A program made the position numbers and the translations under genes. From Actinomycetes bacterium (GTDB taxonomy: Bacteria > Actinomycetota > Coriobacteriia > Anaerosomatales > Anaerosomataceae), in NCBI GenBank assembly GCA_022839745.1, contig JALHJB010000004.1, positions 101,139-165,138 on the forward strand: a stretch of 64,000 nucleotides of DNA. The letters run 5' to 3'. The first letter of the stretch is position 1. Every line of letters begins with the position of its first letter. Positions 17,631-27,808 of the stretch are shown piece after piece. The notes below the pieces were generated by a model. It ran no database searches. It was not told the DNA's origin and worked only from the letters and a program-made list of their open reading frames with translations.

Positions 17631-18410
17631 GTGGCAGACGACACGCTCATAGAGCTTCGTGATGCCGAGGTCGTCCGCGAAGGCCGCACGATCCTGCACG
17701 TGGATTCGCTGGCGTTCCGCGAGGGCGAGCATGTGGCCGTCCTCGGTCCCAACGGCGCGGGCAAGTCCACGCTCATCGGCCTGCTCACACGCGACATCCG
17801 CCCGCTCGTCCGCGACGAACCGCCCGTGCTGCTGCGCGGTCAGGCGCGATGGGACCTCTTTGAGGCACGGCGCGTCTTCGGCGTGGTGTCTGACGCGCTG
17901 CAGGACGACTACCGCGTCCGTGTGACGGTGCGCGACGTGGTGCTCTCGGGATACTTCGGCTCGGTGGGGCTGTACCGCTCGGGAGAGATCACCGCCGCGA
18001 TGAGGACGCGTGCCGAGGAGCTGCTGGAGCACCTCGGCATCACCGCGCTCGCCGATCGCACGATGGACACGCTCTCGACCGGCGAGGCGCGCCGGGCGCT
18101 GATCGGCCGGGCGCTCGTGCACGACCCGGCGCTGCTGGTGCTCGACGAGCCGACCTACGGGCTCGACCCCGCGGGCACCTACCACTTCCTGGCGCTGCTC
18201 CACCAGCTGGCCGAGCGCTGCGCGCTCGTGATCGTGACGCACCACGTGAGCGACATCATACCCGAGGTCGAGCGTGTGGTGATGCTGAAGGCCGGCCGCG
18301 TGTTCCGCGACGGGTCGAAGGCCGAGCTGCTCACCGGCGAGGCGCTCTCGGGTCTCTACGGCATCCCCGCCGAGGTCGAGGAGCGCAGGGGCTGGTACCG
18401 GCTGTGGTGA
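17631..18410 (+). CDS. ABC transporter ATP-binding protein, ModF/YlmA-like
   Basis: Single ABC ATPase of 259 residues. Walker A is GPNGAGKST, the Q-loop region is near VVSDALQDDY, the signature is LSTGEARR (Thr replaces the second-position Gly of LSGGE, as in COG1119 proteins), Walker B is LLVLDEPTYGLD and the H-loop is IVTHHVSDI. GTG at 17631 is chosen since the frame upstream lies inside the previous gene. No permease is adjacent, so it may not be part of a transporter; ModF-like ATPases are often orphaned. Confidence 0.88.
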   Translation: MADDTLIELRDAEVVREGRTILHVDSLAFREGEHVAVLGPNGAGKSTLIGLLTRDIRPLVRDEPPVLLRGQARWDLFEARRVFGVVSDALQDDYRVRVTVRDVVLSGYFGSVGLYRSGEITAAMRTRAEELLEHLGITALADRTMDTLSTGEARRALIGRALVHDPALLVLDEPTYGLDPAGTYHFLALLHQLAERCALVIVTHHVSDIIPEVERVVMLKAGRVFRDGSKAELLTGEALSGLYGIPAEVEERRGWYRLW

Positions 18411-18416
18411 GGGTGC

Positions 18417-19547
18417 TCACCGCCTGATCAGCCGTCCCAGCATCGGCGTCTTGACCTCGATGGCGCGCTCGGGACACATCTCCTGACAGCAGTAGCAGCG
18501 GATGCAGCGGCCGTAGTCGTGCGCGGGAACCGCGGTGCGGTCACTCCCCTGCCAGTCGACCGCCTTGGGGTCGACCGGGCACACCTTCACGCAGGTACCG
18601 CAGCGCGTGCAGCGCTCCTCGATGATGTACGGCTGCGGCGCGAGCAGCCGCTTTCCGAGCGCCGAGCCGAGCCCGCGCGTGGTGGAGATCGGCGTGCGGT
18701 TCACGCGGTAGTCGTCGATCACGGGCAGCTCGTCGCCCACGAGCTCGATATCGCGTGCCGAGCCGAGCCCCCAGCGCTCGCCATGCGTGATCGTCTCCAC
18801 GAGCGCGGGGTCGAGCGCCATGATCCGACAGCCCACGGCGTCGATCGCCACCGGGTCGCTCGACAAGAGCAGCACGCCCACCTCGCGCGGGTCGCCGTTG
18901 CGCGGGCCGTTGCCTTCCATCCCCACGATCGCGTCCATCACGTACAGACGCGGCCTCAGCAGCAGGTTGAGGTCCACGAGCATCTGGCTGAAGAGCTCCA
19001 CGTTGGGCATCTTGGTGTGGAACTCGCCCTTGAGGAAGCCCGGCACGCACCCGAACTGGTTCTTGATCGCCGCGGTCATCCGGGTGAGCGCGTGCGTCTT
19101 GAGCTTGGGGAGCGACACCAGCCCGTCTGCGGCGGCCACACCCTCGGCGATAGTGAACTGCTTTATGAGGTTGCCGCTCGGGAACGGCACCACACGGCCA
19201 TGTTCGAAGTCGGCCACCGGGATGCCGAGCGAGGCCGCCGCCTCGGCGATACCGGCGCGCTTTCCGGCCCCCAGCCCGCTCCCCACCCCGGGCGAGTCGC
19301 CCCAGCTGAGCTCGGCGCCCGCCGCCGCAAGAGCGCGCGCGACCGCCGAGAACACGGCCGGATGCGTGGTCACGGCCTTCTCGGGCGCGCTCGCCACGAG
19401 CAGGTTGGGCTTGAGCACGATGTGCTCACCCGGACGCACGAACGTCTCCGCCCCGCCAAGTAGCGCAAGGCCGCGTGTTACACCATCCTCGACAGCGGGG
19501 GTATCGTAGGTAGCGCACCTGATGACGGCAACGCGGGCGCGTGTCAT
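18417..19547 (-). CDS. DUF362 protein with two C-terminal [4Fe-4S] motifs
   Basis: 376 residues. The DUF362 domain (about 1-290) includes VLKPNLLVASAP, LPKLKTHALTRMTAAIKNQF and SSDPVAIDAVG. A C-terminal ferredoxin domain has CTRCGTCVKVCPVDPKAVDW and CIRCYCCQEMCPERAIEV. DUF362 proteins are frequent in anaerobes; a general biochemical role has not been established to my knowledge. ATG at 19547 has GAAAGG upstream and matches the family N-terminus. Divergent from the thioredoxin-reductase-like gene, with an 80-bp gap. Confidence 0.88.
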   Translation of the reverse strand: MTRARVAVIRCATYDTPAVEDGVTRGLALLGGAETFVRPGEHIVLKPNLLVASAPEKAVTTHPAVFSAVARALAAAGAELSWGDSPGVGSGLGAGKRAGIAEAAASLGIPVADFEHGRVVPFPSGNLIKQFTIAEGVAAADGLVSLPKLKTHALTRMTAAIKNQFGCVPGFLKGEFHTKMPNVELFSQMLVDLNLLLRPRLYVMDAIVGMEGNGPRNGDPREVGVLLLSSDPVAIDAVGCRIMALDPALVETITHGERWGLGSARDIELVGDELPVIDDYRVNRTPISTTRGLGSALGKRLLAPQPYIIEERCTRCGTCVKVCPVDPKAVDWQGSDRTAVPAHDYGRCIRCYCCQEMCPERAIEVKTPMLGRLIRR

Positions 19548-19627
19548 GGCATGACCTTTCGCGATGGCTGCCGTCATTGTGACAGACATCCGCGCCTCGC
19601 CGAGGCGCCGCACGAAGGGAGCGACGC

Positions 19628-20560
19628 ATGGGAGAGACCGCCACTGAGGGCCGCTACGACGTCGTCATCATCGGCGCGGGCCCGGCCGGCCTGACCGCGG
19701 GCATGTACACCTCGCGCCAGGGGCTCAAGACCGCCATCATCGGCGGCGAGGTGGGCGGACAGACGCTCTGGGCCGGCGAGATAGAGAACTACCCCGGCTG
19801 GCGGCTCGTGACCGGCAAGGAGCTCGTGGCGAGCTTCCGCGACCATGTGTCGCAGTTCGGCGTGGAGTGCTTCGAGGGGCAGCTCGTGAACGCGATCGTC
19901 CCTGCCGACGACGGCTACGAGGTCTACACGCGTGAGGGCTCCACGCTTGCAACCCGCGCGATCATCATCGCCACCGGCAAGGCACCCAACCGCCTCGCCG
20001 TGCCCGGAGAGCAGGAGTTCGTGGGCCGGGGCGTGTCGTACTGCGCCACCTGCGACGCCGCGTTCTTCAAGGATGCCGACGTGGCCGTGGTGGGCCCGGG
20101 CGAGTCGGCGGCCGACGCCGCCCTCGAACTCGCCACCCTTGGTGCGCGGGTGACGCTCGTGACGCTCCTCCCGCTCAAGGTGCCCGAGGCGATGCTGGAG
20201 CGCGTGGAGGCGCACCCCGGCATCACGGTGAAGACCGGTTTCAAGGTCACCGAGATCGTGGGCGACACCCGGGTGACCGGGCTCAAGCTGAAGAACCCCA
20301 AGGAAGGCATCGAGGAGGAGCTCGCGGTCTCCGGTGTGTTCATCGAGAGCGGCTCGATCGCCGTTTCCGAGTACACCGCAGGCCTCGTGGAGATGAACGC
20401 GAAGGGCGAGATCGTGATCGACAACCGCGGCGCCACCAGCGCGCCGATGATCTACGCCGCTGGCGATGTGACCGACACCCCCGGCAAGCAGATCATCATC
20501 GCGGCAGGCGAAGGCGCCCGGGCCGCCATGGCGGTGTCGCGCGACCTGAAGCGGCGTTGA
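19628..20560 (+). CDS. Thioredoxin reductase-like FAD disulfide oxidoreductase
   Basis: 310 residues. FAD site GAGPAGLTAGM (17-27), redox-active CATC at C139-C142, and GDVTDTPGKQI near the C-terminus that contacts FAD. In place of the usual NADPH motif GGGDSA there is GPGESA, and the HRR-type phosphate-binding segment is replaced by LVTLLPLK. That makes NADPH use doubtful; ferredoxin-dependent flavin thioredoxin reductases of anaerobes also lack these residues. No thioredoxin gene is adjacent. Confidence 0.88.
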   Translation: MGETATEGRYDVVIIGAGPAGLTAGMYTSRQGLKTAIIGGEVGGQTLWAGEIENYPGWRLVTGKELVASFRDHVSQFGVECFEGQLVNAIVPADDGYEVYTREGSTLATRAIIIATGKAPNRLAVPGEQEFVGRGVSYCATCDAAFFKDADVAVVGPGESAADAALELATLGARVTLVTLLPLKVPEAMLERVEAHPGITVKTGFKVTEIVGDTRVTGLKLKNPKEGIEEELAVSGVFIESGSIAVSEYTAGLVEMNAKGEIVIDNRGATSAPMIYAAGDVTDTPGKQIIIAAGEGARAAMAVSRDLKRR

Positions 20561-20564
20561 GGGC

Positions 20565-21782
20565 ATGACACCCGGCTCCGAACCGTCCGGTCCACGGGGC
20601 CGGGTACCCCGCAACATCCGGATGATGGGGTTGGTGAGCCTGCTCACCGACGCCTCGTCCGAGATGGTCTACCCCGTGCTGCCGCTCTTCCTGGCCAACG
20701 TGCTCGGGGCGCCTGTTGCCGCAATCGGACTCATCGAGTCGCTCGCCGAGGCCACCGCGGCGTTCATGAAGGTGGGCTCGGGCTGGCTCTCCGACCGCGT
20801 TGGACGTCGCAAGCCGCTCATCGCCCTCGGCTACTCGTTGTCCAACCTCGCCAAGCCGTTCCTCGCACTCTCGGCGACGTGGCCCGCGGTACTTGCACTG
20901 CGCCTCTCCGACCGCCTGGGCAAGGGCGTGCGCACGGCGCCCCGAGATGCGCTCATCGCCGAGAGTGCGGAGCCTGGCGAGCGGGGCCGCGCCTTTGGCG
21001 TTCACCGGGCCCTCGACACGCTCGGCGCGGCGATCGGGCCCTTCGTGGCGTGGGCGGTCCTCACGCTGTCGCCGGACGCGTACCGGACCGTCTTCCTCAT
21101 CTCCGCCATCCCGGGAACGCTCGCGATCCTCGTGGTGCTGTTCGCGGTGCGCGATACGGGCAGCCGCAAGCCGAGCGGGGCGGCCGCGCCCTCGTTCAAG
21201 GGTTTCTCGCGGCCGCTCGTGGTGTTCACCGCGATCTCGGGCGTGTTCGCGCTCGCGAACTCCTCTGACGCGATGCTCATCCTGCGCGCGCAGGACCTCG
21301 GCGTCACGCCGGCGGTGATCCCGCTCATGTACGTGGTGTTCAACATCGTGGGAGCGCTCCTGTCCGGACCGCTCGGCGCGCGCTCGGACCGCGTAGGGCG
21401 CAGGCGGCTGCTGATCTTCGGCTTCGCCGGCTACGCACTGGTGTACCTGGGCTTCGCGCTCGCACAGTCCGCAGCCTCGCCATGGCTGCTCTTCGCGCTC
21501 TACGGCATCCCGTACGCGGCGACCGAGGGCATGACCCGGGCGTACGTCTGCGACCTGGCCGGGCCCGAGCGGCGAGGTACCGTGCTCGGCGCGTACACGT
21601 TCGTCCTCGGCCTCGCGGCGCTGCCGTCAAGCGCGCTCGCGGGTGTCCTGTGGGACACCGTGTCACACAGCGCGCCGTTCCTGCTGAGCGCGGTGCTCAT
21701 GGGCGGTGCGGCGACCGCTCTGGTGGTGGCGGGACGGTGGCTGGACGCCCATCGCGAGGAAGCGTGCAGCCTCAGCTTATGA
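20565..21782 (+). CDS. MFS transporter
   Basis: 405 residues with about 12 predicted TM helices. The family motif in loop 2-3 is SGWLSDRVGRRKPL, and the start LVSLLTDASSEMVYPVLPLF is typical of a widespread uncharacterised MFS group. A second RSDRVGRRRLL lies in the second half. It starts 4 nt after the reductase gene, so the two may be co-transcribed. Substrate unknown. Its last 6 bp overlap the end of the convergent LOG gene. Confidence 0.9.
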   Translation: MTPGSEPSGPRGRVPRNIRMMGLVSLLTDASSEMVYPVLPLFLANVLGAPVAAIGLIESLAEATAAFMKVGSGWLSDRVGRRKPLIALGYSLSNLAKPFLALSATWPAVLALRLSDRLGKGVRTAPRDALIAESAEPGERGRAFGVHRALDTLGAAIGPFVAWAVLTLSPDAYRTVFLISAIPGTLAILVVLFAVRDTGSRKPSGAAAPSFKGFSRPLVVFTAISGVFALANSSDAMLILRAQDLGVTPAVIPLMYVVFNIVGALLSGPLGARSDRVGRRRLLIFGFAGYALVYLGFALAQSAASPWLLFALYGIPYAATEGMTRAYVCDLAGPERRGTVLGAYTFVLGLAALPSSALAGVLWDTVSHSAPFLLSAVLMGGAATALVVAGRWLDAHREEACSLSL

Positions 21783-22499
21783 GCCGCAGAAGCGGCTGGA
21801 CTTCACGTGCACCATCGCCTCGTCGACCGTGTCGGCCAATCGTAGCAAGTCCACATCGGCAGGTGAGATCGTCCCCTCGGCCACCAGGCTCTTCTGGAAG
21901 AAGTCGAGCATCGGCCCCCAGAAGCCGTTGCCGAGTGCTACCACCGGGAAGTCATCGATCTTGTCAGTCTGCATGAGCACAAGGGTCTCGAAGATCTCGT
22001 CGAGCGTGCCAAAGCCGCCCGGGCACACCACGAACGCGCACGAGTACTTGACCATGATCACCTTGCGCACGAAGAAGTGCTCGAACTCCATGAACTTGTC
22101 GATGTAGGGGTTCGGCATCTGCTCGTGCGGCAGGGTGATGTTCGCGCCGAGGGAGTATCCGCCAGCCTCCTTGCAGCCGCGGTTGGCGGCCTCCATGATG
22201 CCCGGTCCGCCACCGGTCATCACCGCGAAGCCGGCCTCGGCAAGCGTGCGTCCCATCTCGCGCGCCTGCTCGTAGTAGCGGTGGCCTTCCCGGAAACGCG
22301 CCGAACCGAACACCGTGACGCACGGCCGGTCGATCTGCATGAACTCGAAGCCGCGCAGGATCTCGAGGAAGATCCGCACCGCACCCTCCACGTTGCCGTA
22401 GCGCCCCTGCTTGAGCGAGAGGAAGTCGGCCTCCGTGCCGGCCACCATCTCGAGCAGCGAGTCATCGAATGCACGATGTCCGTTCGGTGCGTCACCCAT
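21777..22499 (-). CDS. LOG-family (TIGR00730) Rossmann-fold protein
   Basis: 240 residues. Nucleotide-binding GGGPGIMEAANRG begins at residue 96 and PGGFGTLDEIFE at residue 160; these are the two signature motifs of the LOG/lysine-decarboxylase-like family, which hydrolyses nucleoside monophosphates to free base and ribose 5-phosphate. It follows psuG by 3 nt, so it is the last gene of a nucleotide-salvage-type operon (HAD, psuK, psuG, LOG). Confidence 0.9.
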   Translation of the reverse strand: MGDAPNGHRAFDDSLLEMVAGTEADFLSLKQGRYGNVEGAVRIFLEILRGFEFMQIDRPCVTVFGSARFREGHRYYEQAREMGRTLAEAGFAVMTGGGPGIMEAANRGCKEAGGYSLGANITLPHEQMPNPYIDKFMEFEHFFVRKVIMVKYSCAFVVCPGGFGTLDEIFETLVLMQTDKIDDFPVVALGNGFWGPMLDFFQKSLVAEGTISPADVDLLRLADTVDEAMVHVKSSRFCGS

Positions 22500-22502
22500 G
22501 TG

Positions 22503-23437
<935 letters not shown>

Positions 23438-23441
<4 letters not shown>

Positions 23442-24349
23442 CGCTGTGGCACCTCCATCCGTTCGGCGAGCACCTCGGCGCTCAGCCGCTCGTTGACCGT
23501 GTTCTCGCTCTCGAGCGCGATCGCCGAGAGCGTTGCCGCCATCTCTGCAGTGTCCCGCAGGTCAAGCCCGCACGCCATACCCCAGGCCACGCCAGCGGTG
23601 AACGCGTCTCCCGCTCCGGACGCGTTGCGGACTATGCGCGATCGCGACGGGATGATGAAGGAGCCGGCCTCGGAGGCGCACCAGACGCCCGCCGGACCCA
23701 TCGTCACGAACACCTGCCGCACACCCATCTGAAGCAGCTTGGTCGCGGCGGCCGCGGCGCCTGCCGCACCGGAAAGCGCCTCGGCCTCCATGAGGTTCGC
23801 CTTGAGCGCGGTCAGGCGGCCGAGGATGGTGCGGGCATGCTCGGCCTTCACCACGGAGACCGGGTCGAGCACGAGCGGCGCATCGCCCGCAAGCTCCGCC
23901 GCCCGGGCGATCGTTGCGGGAGAGAGGTTCGTATCGAGCACGACGGCCGACGCACCGGCGAAGGCCGCCGGGTCGAGTCGCTCGGGTGTCAGCGCGGCGA
24001 GAGCGCGCATGTCGTTGACGGCGGCGGCCAGATCCCCCTCGGCATCCAGGACCGCAAGATACCGCGAGCAAGGCGTGCCCTCCGCGTGCACGCTGTAGCT
24101 GCAGTCCATGCCGAGCGTCTCGCAGGCCGCGCGCAGCTGCGCCGAGTCGGCGTCATCACCGAAGGCGGTCACCAGGCGCACATCCGCGCCTACCCGCGCG
24201 AGGTTCTCGGCGATGTTGCGCCCCACGCCGCCCGGGCTCGTACGCACATGGCCGACGTTGGAGTCGCGTGGGATGTAGCCGCCCTCGGGGATGCCGGCGA
24301 TGTCGAGGTTGGCGCCGCCGACCACCACGATCACCGGTGCGCTGGTCAT
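23438..24349 (-). CDS. psuK: PfkB-family carbohydrate kinase, probable pseudouridine kinase
   Basis: 303 residues. Ribokinase-fold landmarks are VVGGANLDIAG, the GG switch TSPGGVGRNIAENLARVG and the C-terminal anion-hole motif NASGAGDAFTAGV with the catalytic Asp. Fusion or adjacency with psuG is the normal context for PsuK, which phosphorylates pseudouridine at the 5' position. ATG at 24349 overlaps the HAD stop (ATGA); the longer frame upstream is not coding. Assignment as psuK is by context plus family. Confidence 0.88.
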
Positions 24350-24825
24350 CGGAGGCCCGTCCGCAGCGTTGCGAGCAGCCTCGCGGGTTCGGCAAAGAGC
24401 GCGATCGCGTCGACCACGCTCGTGACCACCACGTCTGCCGCCTCGAGCGCCGCCTTCGAGGCGCCCTCCGGACCGATCACGCACACACCGACCGCCGATG
24501 CCTTCAGCATCAGCGCGTCATTGGAGCCGTTGCCGATGGCCGCAACCGCATCAGAGCCGAGCTCCTGGATGAATGCGAGCTTGTCGCCGGCCTCCCACTC
24601 CCCCGCCACCACGTGCAGCTCAACGCCGAGATGCTCGGCGAGCGATGCCGCGGTGCCACGGGTGTCGGCTGTGACGATGACGGGGGTGAGCGAGCCCGCA
24701 AGCGCGCGCAGGCCCTCGGCCACGCCCTCGATGAGCTCGCCACCGGCGGCGATCGTGCCGTTGAGGTCGAGGACGAGGTGTGTGAGTGCGAGCGAGCCGT
24801 AGCCCGGGATATCGAGTCCGATCAT
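24346..24825 (-). CDS. HAD-like protein of the soluble P-type ATPase group
   Basis: 159 residues, a compact HAD fold without cap. Motif I is LDLNGTIA: the nucleophile Asp is present but the usual second Asp is Asn, as in P-type ATPase-like soluble HADs (COG4087). Motif II is VIVTADT, motif III Lys is in GDKLAFIQE and motif IV is AIGNGSNDALML. It is the first gene of the psuK-psuG operon with 4-bp coupling. Phosphatase activity is uncertain because of the motif I substitution. Confidence 0.8.
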   Translation of the reverse strand: MIGLDIPGYGSLALTHLVLDLNGTIAAGGELIEGVAEGLRALAGSLTPVIVTADTRGTAASLAEHLGVELHVVAGEWEAGDKLAFIQELGSDAVAAIGNGSNDALMLKASAVGVCVIGPEGASKAALEAADVVVTSVVDAIALFAEPARLLATLRTGLR

Positions 24826-24906
24826 GCGCTCCTCCTCGGGGCTCCGCGGCTGCAGGTCCTGCTGGTAAGCGTACCCGAACGCAGCCGTTTCGCGCCGCCC
24901 GATGCG

Positions 24907-25764
24907 CTAGGGCATCGCCGAGAGCAGCACCGCTGCCACCGCTGCGGCGACGCCGAACTTCTGCCAGACGTGCAACCGCTCCTTGAGGAAGACGCGCGCA
25001 AGGGCGACCACGACCACCGGGAAGAGCGAGCCCAGCACGGTGGCGATCGCGAGCGGGCCGAGCCGGATGGCCGTGAGGATGGTGACGTTGGCGATCGCGT
25101 CGGTGAGCCCCGCGCCGATGGTGGGCGCGAGCGCGGTGCGGTCGACCGGGAACCCACCGCCAAACCGCAGTGCGAGGACCACCGAGACGATGATCGACAC
25201 CACCCGCGCAGCGACGATCGGAGTGAGCCCGCTGTCCGCCGACGTGAACGAAAGCGCGATGAACCCACCGGAGAACCCGATGCCCGAGAGCACGGCGAGC
25301 GCGAGCGCCTTGCGCGGGCGGTATTCGTGCTTCGGCTCGTGGAACTGGTCCTCGGGAGCGATGCTGACGATCACGATGGCCACCAGCGCCAGTCCGATCC
25401 CCGTGATCGTGAGCGTGGAGAGCGTCGTCCCGCGCGCGAAGTCGTACAGCGCCGGCAGCGCGGCTGAGAGCGCGGCCGAGACCGGCGCCACGATGCTCAT
25501 GCGGCCCACCGCGAGCGCGGCGTACAGCGAGAGCACGCCCACCACGCCGAGAAGGCCCGAGAGCGCCCCGAACCCAAGATCGGCCGCCGTGGGGCTCGCA
25601 TCGGGCAGCACGAGCACAGCGATCACGAGCAGGACGATCGACAGCATATGCGAGGTGCCGGTCACGGCGAACGCCGAGTCACGGCGCGTGGCAACGCCGC
25701 CGAGGAAGTCGCCGACGCCGAAGAGCACGGATGTGGAGAGCGCGAGTGCGATGGTTGCAGTCAT
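24907..25764 (-). CDS. EamA/DMT-family transporter
   Basis: 285 residues with about 10 TM helices in two EamA halves; the second half has the typical end RLGPLAIATVLGSLFPVVVV followed by ARVFLKERLHVWQ. ATG at 25764 is chosen because TM1 (TIALALSTSVLFGVGDFLGG) begins right after it. Substrate unknown. It lies 81 bp upstream of the HAD-psuK-psuG-LOG group and could share its transcript, which would suggest a nucleoside or sugar substrate, but that is conjecture. Confidence 0.82.
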   Translation of the reverse strand: MTATIALALSTSVLFGVGDFLGGVATRRDSAFAVTGTSHMLSIVLLVIAVLVLPDASPTAADLGFGALSGLLGVVGVLSLYAALAVGRMSIVAPVSAALSAALPALYDFARGTTLSTLTITGIGLALVAIVIVSIAPEDQFHEPKHEYRPRKALALAVLSGIGFSGGFIALSFTSADSGLTPIVAARVVSIIVSVVLALRFGGGFPVDRTALAPTIGAGLTDAIANVTILTAIRLGPLAIATVLGSLFPVVVVALARVFLKERLHVWQKFGVAAAVAAVLLSAMP

Positions 25765-25873
25765 GCCGGACAGCATACTCCACCGGGAGCGGCGACACGG
25801 CGTCGGCGTGATCATTGACGCGCGCCCGACGGCACCCGGCATCACCGCTCAGGCGCACCCAGCCATCCCGGCG

Positions 25874-27808
25874 TCACCGCTCAGGCACGCCTAGCCGCGT
25901 CAGCAGCTTCCGCTCCGGCACGCCCTCTGCGGTCCAACCGCGCTGGCGGTAGTAGTCGGCCTTCAGGCGCGCAAGCGGCACCACACTGCCGGGATCCCCC
26001 ATGTCCTGCGGCTCCTCGAGCAGACGCTTCGGCAGAGTGTCGCCAAGCGCACCGCCGTTCCCGAACCGCAAGCCGAGCATGCGCTCGAGGTTGTAGCCGC
26101 GCTCGCCCACGCTCCAGAAGCCGCCGAAGCGGTACCGCTCGCCGGTCACGAGTTCGAGCGCGCGGATATGCGGCACGAGCGGCATCGGGATGCCGAGAAG
26201 CCCGCGCGGCAGCACCCGGAGCAGCCGCATCACACCGCCCGCGTACGAGAACACACGCGCCGCGATCGCGCCGAGCCCCCGCTCCGGATGCTCAACGAGC
26301 GATCCGGGCAGGATGCCAAGCGTGGTGAACAGGCAGCACCCGGTGGCCGACACGACCTCCATCAGGTCCTGGAAGAACGCGGTGAGCGCCGCCTTGCCGA
26401 GCGGTGAACGGCCGTCCATGCGGAGCGCGAGCCCCTCGAGCGCCACGGCATACCCCGCGTTCAGATGGCATCCCCCGCGGTTGCTGACCGCGTAGCCGAG
26501 GCCCTGACCCACCGCCCCTCGCGGCTCGTAAGCGGCGAGCTCGAGGCCCTTCACGTTCATCGCGAACCCTTCGCCGCCGTAACGGCGCGAGAGCTCGCGC
26601 GACCCCTCGGCGAGCTCGCCGCCCAGCCCACGCCGGTACGCGATGTCCTCGAAGAGCGCAGCGAGGCCCCCCGTCTCCCCGAAGCGCAGACCGTTGTCCC
26701 ACAACCCCTTCTCGGCCGCCTCCATCGCATACGAGAGCGTCACACCGGTGGACATCGTGTCGAGGCCGAGCTCATCGAGGAGCACGTTCCACTCGATGAT
26801 GCGGTCGAGGTCTGGATTCTCGATGTTGGCGCCGAGGAGCACCAGCGTCTCGAGCTCGGGCCCCTTCACCTCACGGCCGCCCACCTCCACCACGCGCGCG
26901 CAGCGGATCGGGCAGGCGAGGCAGCCGGCGTTCGAGACCAGGCGCGAGGCGGCAAGCGCTCGTCCGTCAATCGCACCCGAGTGCTCGTACCGGCCGGCGC
27001 TGAAGTTGCGCGTGGCCACGATCCCGAGCTCCTGCATCGGCGCGAGGAAGCCCGCGGTACCGAGCTCCGGGAGCGACCCACCCGCGATGGGGTGTTGCTT
27101 CAGTGAGGCGGTCCAGCGCTTGAGGAGCTTCCGGTACGCCTCTGGCTCGGCCACGGCCACCTTCCGATCGCCCCACGCCGCGATACCCTTCACGCTCTTG
27201 CTGCCGAGTACCGCGCCCATGCCCGCGCGCCCGGCCGCGCGTTCGCCGGAGATCACGCACGCGTAGCGGACGAGATGCTCGCCGGCCGGACCGATGGCGA
27301 GCGTGCCGCACCGGCGGCCCACTGTCTCGGTCATGGCGGCTTGCGCCTCCGAGGTGCGCGCGCCCCACACATCACCGGCCTCGTGGAAGATGACGCCGTC
27401 CTCGTTCACCTCGAGCCACACCGGCCTGTCGGACGCCCCGGTGAGCACGAGGGCATCGTACCCGGCTCGTTTGAGGTACGTACCGAACGGCCCGCCGGAG
27501 TTGGACGATGCGAGGAGCCCGGTCATCGGCGAGATCGCCGAGACGTCGAAACGCGCACTCGACGGCGCCCCGGTGCCCGTGAGCGGCCCCGTGGCGATCA
27601 CCACCACGTTGTCCCGGCCGAGCGGGTCCACAGCCTCGGGCACCATCTCGCCGAGGATGCGGGCGGCCATCACCTTGCCGCCCACCCACGTGCGGCGATC
27701 GTCCGCACTCCACGGATGGTCTGCCACCTCGCGCGTGGTGAGATCGATCCGCAGCACGCGCCCCATCCACCCGTAGGTGCCTGACGCGACCCCCGGGGCG
27801 GCGCTCAC
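25874..27808 (-). CDS. Aldehyde:ferredoxin oxidoreductase (AOR) family protein
   Basis: Tungsten or molybdenum bis-pterin enzyme that oxidises aldehydes to acids, or reduces acids, with ferredoxin. It has 644 residues. The N-terminal domain includes GGKVMAARIL and SSNSGGPFG; the cluster Cys motif is CLACPIRC, with a fourth Cys in SATGCC. Pterin-contact segments such as GRAGMGAVLGSK are present. Start is GTG at 27808, overlapping the alcohol dehydrogenase stop by 4 bp. Pairing with the dehydrogenase suggests an acid-aldehyde-alcohol route. Metal choice is not decidable here. Confidence 0.92.
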   Translation of the reverse strand: MSAAPGVASGTYGWMGRVLRIDLTTREVADHPWSADDRRTWVGGKVMAARILGEMVPEAVDPLGRDNVVVIATGPLTGTGAPSSARFDVSAISPMTGLLASSNSGGPFGTYLKRAGYDALVLTGASDRPVWLEVNEDGVIFHEAGDVWGARTSEAQAAMTETVGRRCGTLAIGPAGEHLVRYACVISGERAAGRAGMGAVLGSKSVKGIAAWGDRKVAVAEPEAYRKLLKRWTASLKQHPIAGGSLPELGTAGFLAPMQELGIVATRNFSAGRYEHSGAIDGRALAASRLVSNAGCLACPIRCARVVEVGGREVKGPELETLVLLGANIENPDLDRIIEWNVLLDELGLDTMSTGVTLSYAMEAAEKGLWDNGLRFGETGGLAALFEDIAYRRGLGGELAEGSRELSRRYGGEGFAMNVKGLELAAYEPRGAVGQGLGYAVSNRGGCHLNAGYAVALEGLALRMDGRSPLGKAALTAFFQDLMEVVSATGCCLFTTLGILPGSLVEHPERGLGAIAARVFSYAGGVMRLLRVLPRGLLGIPMPLVPHIRALELVTGERYRFGGFWSVGERGYNLERMLGLRFGNGGALGDTLPKRLLEEPQDMGDPGSVVPLARLKADYYRQRGWTAEGVPERKLLTRLGVPER

